DNA of 64,000 bases from an uncultured Fodinibius sp. GTDB lineage: Bacteria; Bacteroidota; Rhodothermia; Balneolales; Balneolaceae. Position numbers and translations under genes: made by a program. Shown in pieces: positions 58,722 through 64,000 of this stretch (positions within the stretch are counted from its first letter, which is position 1; each line of letters opens with the position of its first letter). The stretch is from contig CAJXMW010000007.1 in NCBI GenBank assembly GCA_913056235.1, positions 1 to 64,000 on the forward strand, given 5' to 3'. Under the pieces are notes generated by a model that ran no database searches, was not told the DNA's origin, and was given only the letters and a program-made list of their open reading frames with translations.

Positions 58722-61700
58722 TTAATGCAGCGCTTCATTAACCAGTTTTTCCTGTTCAGCCTTGTGGACTTTCTTCTGTCCGGCAGCAGGTGAAGCCGAA
58801 GCCTGTCGGCCTACATACCGCAGATTCTGTCCATCTTGCAGTTGCTGCATGATACGCGGAGATACAAAGGTCCAGGCGCCCATGTTTTTGGGTTCTTCCT
58901 GGCACCAAACGATATCATCAACATGATCGTATTCGTTGAGAATATTGCTGACATCTTTATCAGGAAATGGATAAAATTGCTCCAATCGGAGAATGGCCAC
59001 ATTGTCGATCTCTTCGTCTTGGCGTTGCTTATACAGATCGTAGTACACCTTGCCAGAGCAGATAATCAGCCGATCGATATCGCTTTTGTCGTTCACTTCT
59101 TTATCAGTAATAAACGGCTGATAATGTCCTGTTGATAGGTCCTCGGCTTTGGATGTAGCCAATGGATGTCGCAGCAGGCTTTTGGGCGACATGATGATTA
59201 GCGGTTTTTTATTATCCTGCTTGGCTTGTTTGCGCAGTATATGGAAATACTGTGCCGGCGTCGTCAGGTTGACCACCTGCATATTGTCTTCAGCGCAAAG
59301 TTGCAGGTAGCGCTCCAATCGAGCTGATGAGTGTTCAGGTCCCTGTCCCTCGTAACCGTGGGGCAGTGTCATAACCAACGATGATTTCTGTCCCCACTTG
59401 GCTTCGCTGGCCGATACATATTGATCGATGGGCACCTGTGCACCGTTGGCAAAGTCGCCGAACTGTGCTTCCCAGATCACCAGCGCATCGAGTTTGGTAG
59501 CGCTGTAGCCGAACTCGAAACCTACGCAGGAAAATTCACTGAGTAAGCTGTTGTAGGGGAAGAATGGTGCCTGATCGTCGCTGAGGTTGTTCAGCGGAGT
59601 AAACTCCTGATCAGTTTCCGTACCGTGCAGGATTGCGTGCCGATGCGAAAATGTACCGCGTTCGGCATCCTGACCAGTCAACCGAACGGTTGTGCCATCC
59701 TTGAGCAGTGACCCAAATGCCAGTGCTTCGGCAAATCCCCAGTCGATTTTGTCGGCATTTGAGTCGACTATTTCGGCGCGCTTGGCTAGCTGCTTCAAAA
59801 GCTTGGGATTTGCATCAAAATCTTTCGGAACAGTGTTCAGTTTTACAGCAATATCTTTCAGCTCCTCTTCGGGATAGGTGGTATCGGGGAATTCCGGCCA
59901 CTCTTCCTGCGTCATTTCGTGACGTTCCATCATCTCCTCGGTGACTTCCATGGGAGATGCATTTTTGGCATCCTCAAAGGCTTGATAGAGCAGATCATCA
60001 AACTCATCGAAGATCTCTTGGGCTTCATCTTCAGTCAGTTCATCTTTGCTGACCAGATCTTTTGTGTAGATGTCACGTACGGCGGGATGATTGTCAATTT
60101 CTTTGTACATACCTGGCTGCGTAAAGGCAGGTTCATCACCTTCGTTGTGGCCGTGCTTACGATAGCAGACCAAATCAATGACTACATCCTTGCCAAACTT
60201 CTGGCGGTACTCAAAAGCCATCTGCATAGCATGCACAGCTTCTTCGGGATTATCACCATTGACATGAAAAATAGGAGCCAGAATTGCCTTCGCCAGATCC
60301 GAAGCATATTCCGTGGATCGCCCGTCTTCGGGCAGCGTCGTAAAACCAATCTGGTTATTGATGATAATGTGAACCGTACCGCCCGTTTTGTAGGCGTCGA
60401 GCTGCGACATGTTCAGTGTTTCGGCCACTACGCCCTGACCGGAGAATGCAGCGTCGCCATGAATAAGAACCGGCAAGAACTTTTTGTCTGCGTTTTCGCC
60501 GTCATGGTCCTGGGATGCACGCGTTGCACCTTCAACCACCGGATTCACCGATTCAAGGTGACTTGGATTCGGCATCAACTCAATATCCACCTTGTCGCCA
60601 TCCGTAGTTTCATAGGCACCTTTCGATCCGAGGTGGTATTTCACGTCACCAGATCCTTGTATGCTATCGGGATCAAGGTTGCCCTCAAAGTCGGCAAAGA
60701 CTTTACGGTAGGGCTTGTTCATGATATTTACCAAAATATTCAAACGTCCCCGGTGGGCCATGCCCATAAATATTTTTTCAACTTTGTCGGCACCCGCTTT
60801 TTCCAGCATATGGTGCATCATCGGGATTAACGTATCAGCCCCCTCAAGCGAGAACCGTTTATGGCCGATATATTTTTTGTGCAGAAATTGCTCAAATGCC
60901 TTTGCCTGATTGAGCTTGTGCAGTATTTCTTTTTTCTGATCTTTGTCCAGATCCGGCGTATTGGTTGTAGATTCCATGCGCTCGCGCAACCATTTCCGCT
61001 CCTCCAGATCGAGGATATGCATAAACTCGGCTCCCATCTTGCCACAGTAGGTTTCGCGCAGCAGGCTAATGATTTCGCGCAGCGTGGCTTTTTCATTGCC
61101 ACCAAGACCACCACAGTAGAATTCACGATCCAGATCCCAGAGCGTAAGATCGTAATAGCTCAAATCCAGTTCGGGACTGTGGCCCGGCTCGTCACTCAGT
61201 GGATCTAAGTCCGAAAGCACATGCCCACGCGTGCGATGCATATTTATGAGTCGCATCACGGCAATAGCACGCTTGTTTTCTTCGAGCGTGGCACCTTCCC
61301 CATCCAGCTGTCCTACATAATTGTCTTCGCCAAAGGGCAGGGGATCATAGGGGATCTCAAGATCTTCAAATATTTCGTCGTAGAAATTTTCCTCGCCGTT
61401 CAGCAAGCTGTGCACTTTCTTCAAGAATGCACCGGATTCGGCACCTTGTATTACGCGGTGATCATAGGTCGAGGTCACATTCATGACCTTGCTGATGCCC
61501 AGCTTATTGAGCACTTCCTGCGACATCGATTGATATTCGGCCGGGTAATCGATAGCACCGGTCGCAATAATAGCACCTTGGGTCTTCATCAATCGCGGAA
61601 CCGACTGCACCGTGCCGATCATACCGGGATTGGTCAGTGTGATTGTAGTACCCTGAAAATCCGAAATCTCGAGGTTGCCATTGCGGGCTTTGTCAATAAG

Positions 61701-62390
61701 ATCCGAATAAGCATACAGAAACTCCTTGAAACTCATCTTGTCCACGCCCTTGATGTTGGGCACGAGTAGATTGCGTGAGCCATCTTTGTTCTGCACGTCG
61801 ATCGCCAGTCCAAGGTTTACTTGACCCGGGATCACTTTGTAGGGATCGCCATCTTTGTAGGCGAACGAGTTGTTCATGTTCGGATACTCTTCCAGCGCCT
61901 TGATAATAGCCCAGGCAATATAGTGCGTAAACGATGACTTGGGTTCGTTACGTTGCTTCAGGTGCCGGTTGATGATGTCGCGATCCTCAATCAGCATCTT
62001 CATCGGCAAAGAGCGTACCGAGGTAGCTGTAGGAACTTCCAGGCTCTCGTCCATATTCTGAACAATCTTGCTGGAAACGCCGGTAATTTTTTCGAGGGTA
62101 GCTCCAGAGGGAATAGATACTTCTTTATCCTCTTTTTGTTTAGGAGCTTCCTTGGCCTGGGGAGTGGGCTTCTCGCGTTTGGCAGAGGGCGCAGTAGGTG
62201 CCGCAGGAGCAGTACCGTTACCGGATTTTTCTGCCTCAGATTTAAGCTCCTCGGCGGTGTCGACCCCTTCAACTTCATCAAAATACTGTCGCCAGTGATT
62301 AGGGACAGAGTTGGGGTCTTCTTTGTATTGATTAAAGAGTTCTTCTACAAGTGCGGAGTTGGGTCCGAAAACTGCTTCGAGCGACTTCAA
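58722..62390 (-). CDS. kgd: 2-oxoglutarate dehydrogenase E1 fused to an E2 succinyltransferase domain (Kgd/OdhA-type)
   Basis: 1222 residues. Residues 1-35 match the E1 N-terminal peptide ('FGPNSALVEELFNQYKEDPNSV'). A Pro/Ala/Lys-rich linker (about 50-95) leads to an E2 acyltransferase catalytic domain (about 105-345) with the DHR motif near 310, but no lipoyl domain. The E1 part (about 380-1222) holds thiamine-diphosphate binding ('GDAAFSGQGVVAETLNMS', about 644) and 'AHRGRLNILVNIMNKPY'. This is the fused arrangement first known from actinobacterial Kgd/OdhA, also seen in some Bacteroidota. It feeds the TCA cycle; lipoyl E2 and E3 partners must be elsewhere. The likely start is TTG 62390: upstream in-frame is a TAA. 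Confidence 0.93.
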   Translation of the reverse strand: MKSLEAVFGPNSALVEELFNQYKEDPNSVPNHWRQYFDEVEGVDTAEELKSEAEKSGNGTAPAAPTAPSAKREKPTPQAKEAPKQKEDKEVSIPSGATLEKITGVSSKIVQNMDESLEVPTATSVRSLPMKMLIEDRDIINRHLKQRNEPKSSFTHYIAWAIIKALEEYPNMNNSFAYKDGDPYKVIPGQVNLGLAIDVQNKDGSRNLLVPNIKGVDKMSFKEFLYAYSDLIDKARNGNLEISDFQGTTITLTNPGMIGTVQSVPRLMKTQGAIIATGAIDYPAEYQSMSQEVLNKLGISKVMNVTSTYDHRVIQGAESGAFLKKVHSLLNGEENFYDEIFEDLEIPYDPLPFGEDNYVGQLDGEGATLEENKRAIAVMRLINMHRTRGHVLSDLDPLSDEPGHSPELDLSYYDLTLWDLDREFYCGGLGGNEKATLREIISLLRETYCGKMGAEFMHILDLEERKWLRERMESTTNTPDLDKDQKKEILHKLNQAKAFEQFLHKKYIGHKRFSLEGADTLIPMMHHMLEKAGADKVEKIFMGMAHRGRLNILVNIMNKPYRKVFADFEGNLDPDSIQGSGDVKYHLGSKGAYETTDGDKVDIELMPNPSHLESVNPVVEGATRASQDHDGENADKKFLPVLIHGDAAFSGQGVVAETLNMSQLDAYKTGGTVHIIINNQIGFTTLPEDGRSTEYASDLAKAILAPIFHVNGDNPEEAVHAMQMAFEYRQKFGKDVVIDLVCYRKHGHNEGDEPAFTQPGMYKEIDNHPAVRDIYTKDLVSKDELTEDEAQEIFDEFDDLLYQAFEDAKNASPMEVTEEMMERHEMTQEEWPEFPDTTYPEEELKDIAVKLNTVPKDFDANPKLLKQLAKRAEIVDSNADKIDWGFAEALAFGSLLKDGTTVRLTGQDAERGTFSHRHAILHGTETDQEFTPLNNLSDDQAPFFPYNSLLSEFSCVGFEFGYSATKLDALVIWEAQFGDFANGAQVPIDQYVSASEAKWGQKSSLVMTLPHGYEGQGPEHSSARLERYLQLCAEDNMQVVNLTTPAQYFHILRKQAKQDNKKPLIIMSPKSLLRHPLATSKAEDLSTGHYQPFITDKEVNDKSDIDRLIICSGKVYYDLYKQRQDEEIDNVAILRLEQFYPFPDKDVSNILNEYDHVDDIVWCQEEPKNMGAWTFVSPRIMQQLQDGQNLRYVGRQASASPAAGQKKVHKAEQEKLVNEALH

Positions 62391-62611
62391 AATGTGGTCT
62401 TATTGAGTGAGTTTTAATTAGTGCTAAATAAACGGCTGTACAAGTTAATTTTGACTGTTATTTTTGGTTTCTTTCAACCATACACAATCAAGCCTAAAGT
62501 TAAGTATTGTAATGTTAAATTACGATTCTTCAGTTAATATTATTTATTGATATACTTGGTTGATTTAAACAATTGGAAATGAGGGTTTAAAGAGGATATT
62601 CAACAATATTT
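62391..62611. other. Divergent intergenic region kgd / pepF
   Basis: 221 AT-rich bases carrying the divergent promoters. No exact TTG-N20-TAnnTTTG was found for either gene; a TAACTTTA word (complement, near 62496-62503) may serve kgd. Nothing further seen. Confidence 0.3.
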
Positions 62612-64000
62612 ATGAGCGATAACGTGAAGGACAAAACAGGGGCAGAAAACGTTCAATGGGATCTTTCTGACCTTTATGAATCAATTGATGATCCCGCTCT
62701 CGAAGCGGACCGGGAAAAGGTTCGTGACCAGGCTGACCAATTTGCTGCTACATATAAAGGCAAAGTAGCAGAGCTTGACGAAGAAGGGATGAAACAGGCT
62801 TTACAAGAGTACGAAGCACTGCTAGAGACTATCGGAAAGATCGGTTCGTATGCTCACCTGATCTGGTCGACGAATACCAACAAGCCGGAATATGGTAAAC
62901 TGATGCAGGAAGCCAATGAGCTCTCGTCAGAAATCCATCAAAAGCTGGTCTTTTTTGATGTTGAATGGCTGGCCGTGGATGATGACGAAGCTGAAAAGCT
63001 GATTGAAAGTGAGGAACTAACGCACTACAAGCATTATCTGGAGACTTCTCGGCGTTATAAGGATTACATCTTGAGCGAGAAAGAAGAGCAGGTGCTCTCG
63101 GCCAAAAAGGTGACGGGACGCAGTGCCTGGAATCGTTATTTCGATGAAACAATGGGAGCAGCCCGCTTTGAGCTGGATGGCGAAGAGCTGACGCAACAGC
63201 AGATACTTAGTAAGCTGCACGAACCCGATCGTGATCTCCGAAAACGGGCACAGGCTTCTGCCACAGAAACCTTTAAAGACCATAGTCGCACGCTCACTTT
63301 TATTTTTAACACACTACTGGCTGACAAGCACACCAACGACAAATTGCGCGGCTACGAGAGCTGGATTTCATCGCGAAACCTGGCTAACGAAATTGATGAT
63401 GAGACAGTCGATATTCTTATTAATTCGGTGACCAATAACTATAGCCTTGTGCACCGTTTTTATGATCTAAAGCGTGAGCTGTTGGGATATGAAGAGCTGT
63501 ATGACTACGATCGTTATGCACCGCTGCTGGAAAGTGAAAAGAATATTAAGTGGGATAATGCCCAGCAAATGGTGCTCGATTCCTATTCAAACTTTCATCC
63601 TGAAATGGGTGAAGTGGCCGGTAAGTTCTTTAACCAAAACTGGATTGATGCGGCCATGAAGCCGGGCAAGCGTGGAGGAGCCTATTCGGCTAGTACGGTG
63701 CCGTCGGTGCATCCATATGTGTTTATGAATTTTGATGGAAAGATTCGTGATGTGCAGACCTTGGCGCATGAGCTAGGCCACGGGGTGCATCAGTATTTGT
63801 CACGAGAACAAGGTGCTTTACAAGCTGATACGCCTTTGACCACGGCCGAGACAGCATCGGTATTCGGCGAAATGCTGGTCTTTCAAAAACTGATGCGCAA
63901 TCTCGAGGATCCCAAAGAAAAGTTAGCCCTGCTGATTGGTAAGATTGATGATACTATTGCCACAGTGTTCCGCCAGGTGTCTATGAATCGGTTTGAGCAT
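62612..64000 (+). CDS. pepF: Oligoendopeptidase F, M3 family (3' end beyond window)
   Basis: The first 463 residues are in the window, and the frame is open to the last base. M3-family helical N-terminal part ('WDLSDLYESIDDPALEADREKVRDQADQFAATYKGKV', 16-52) and the zinc site HELGH at about 386-390 followed by 'TTAETASVFGEML' (third ligand Glu) are visible. The full protein is expected to reach about 600 residues. Cytoplasmic metallopeptidase cleaving short peptides. Start ATG 62612; divergent from kgd. Confidence 0.93.
   Translation, partial: MSDNVKDKTGAENVQWDLSDLYESIDDPALEADREKVRDQADQFAATYKGKVAELDEEGMKQALQEYEALLETIGKIGSYAHLIWSTNTNKPEYGKLMQEANELSSEIHQKLVFFDVEWLAVDDDEAEKLIESEELTHYKHYLETSRRYKDYILSEKEEQVLSAKKVTGRSAWNRYFDETMGAARFELDGEELTQQQILSKLHEPDRDLRKRAQASATETFKDHSRTLTFIFNTLLADKHTNDKLRGYESWISSRNLANEIDDETVDILINSVTNNYSLVHRFYDLKRELLGYEELYDYDRYAPLLESEKNIKWDNAQQMVLDSYSNFHPEMGEVAGKFFNQNWIDAAMKPGKRGGAYSASTVPSVHPYVFMNFDGKIRDVQTLAHELGHGVHQYLSREQGALQADTPLTTAETASVFGEMLVFQKLMRNLEDPKEKLALLIGKIDDTIATVFRQVSMNRFEH

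Noticed and set aside
1-64000. CRISPR arrays, prophage or insertion-sequence genes
   Set aside because: No regularly spaced identical repeats, no transposase, integrase, or phage structural genes were found. The short TGATTA-type arrays are irregular and are not CRISPR.

Overview
The window looks like a chromosomal segment of a Bacteroidota-related bacterium, most likely from the Balneolota/Rhodothermota side. The reasons are: TonB-dependent receptors with a carboxypeptidase-like N-terminal domain; a DUF4175 protein; BatA and MoxR genes; a fused E2-E1 2-oxoglutarate dehydrogenase; and several promoters that fit the Bacteroidota pattern TTG-N20-TAnnTTTG. Shine-Dalgarno sites are sparse and several conserved genes appear to start at TTG. 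The phylum-level call is an inference from gene content, not from a marker-gene tree.

Layout. 1-6 kb: the end of a glycosyltransferase with an apparent frameshift, an exosortase-family protein with a membrane partner, glycerate 2-kinase, BatA, a four-helix-bundle (S23/IVP) protein inside a repeat-bracketed cassette, a HAD phosphatase, and a relic of a second cassette. 6-13 kb (mixed strands): DUF4175 protein, MBL hydrolase, MerR-type regulator, GT2, methyltransferase. 13-20 kb: a coiled-coil protein, two universal stress proteins, an unknown membrane-anchored protein, an MgtC/SapB-like transporter and a TonB receptor. 20.0-20.8 kb: six tRNA genes on the minus strand (Pro, Arg, Cys, Glu, His, Glu). 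21-28 kb: GT2, a secreted protein, clpC, gpmI-rpsT. 28-33 kb: cmk-rpsA, a lipoprotein, a small unknown protein, MoxR. 33-43 kb: uppP, then complex I genes nuoJK, an unrelated lipoprotein, nuoLM, pterin-carbinolamine dehydratase and nuoN. 43-49 kb: rpsF-rpsR-rplI-dsbD, exbB-small membrane protein-exbD-exbD, thiL. 50-57 kb: ftsH, then a TonB receptor and a TIG-domain lipoprotein behind an apparent Pho-box array. 57-64 kb: a 6-pyruvoyltetrahydropterin synthase-like gene and folE2, the fused kgd, and the start of oligoendopeptidase F.

How the genes fit together. Most are housekeeping: translation (S20, S1, S6, S18, L9, tRNAs), central metabolism (GpmI, OGDH, glycerate kinase), respiration (NuoJKLMN), proteostasis (ClpC, FtsH, PepF) and outer-membrane energy transduction (ExbB/ExbD with two TonB receptors). 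Three genes (folE2, a CxxxxxHGH-type PTPS, and pterin-carbinolamine dehydratase) together suggest a tetrahydrobiopterin route.

The most unusual structure is the family of degenerate TGATTA/TAATCA-rich repeats at 0.5-11 kb and 32 kb. In opposite orientations they bracket an intact four-helix-bundle gene, an internally deleted derivative, and an empty unit. The clearest regulatory signal is five hexamers at an exact 11-bp period upstream of the TonB receptor at 52 kb.
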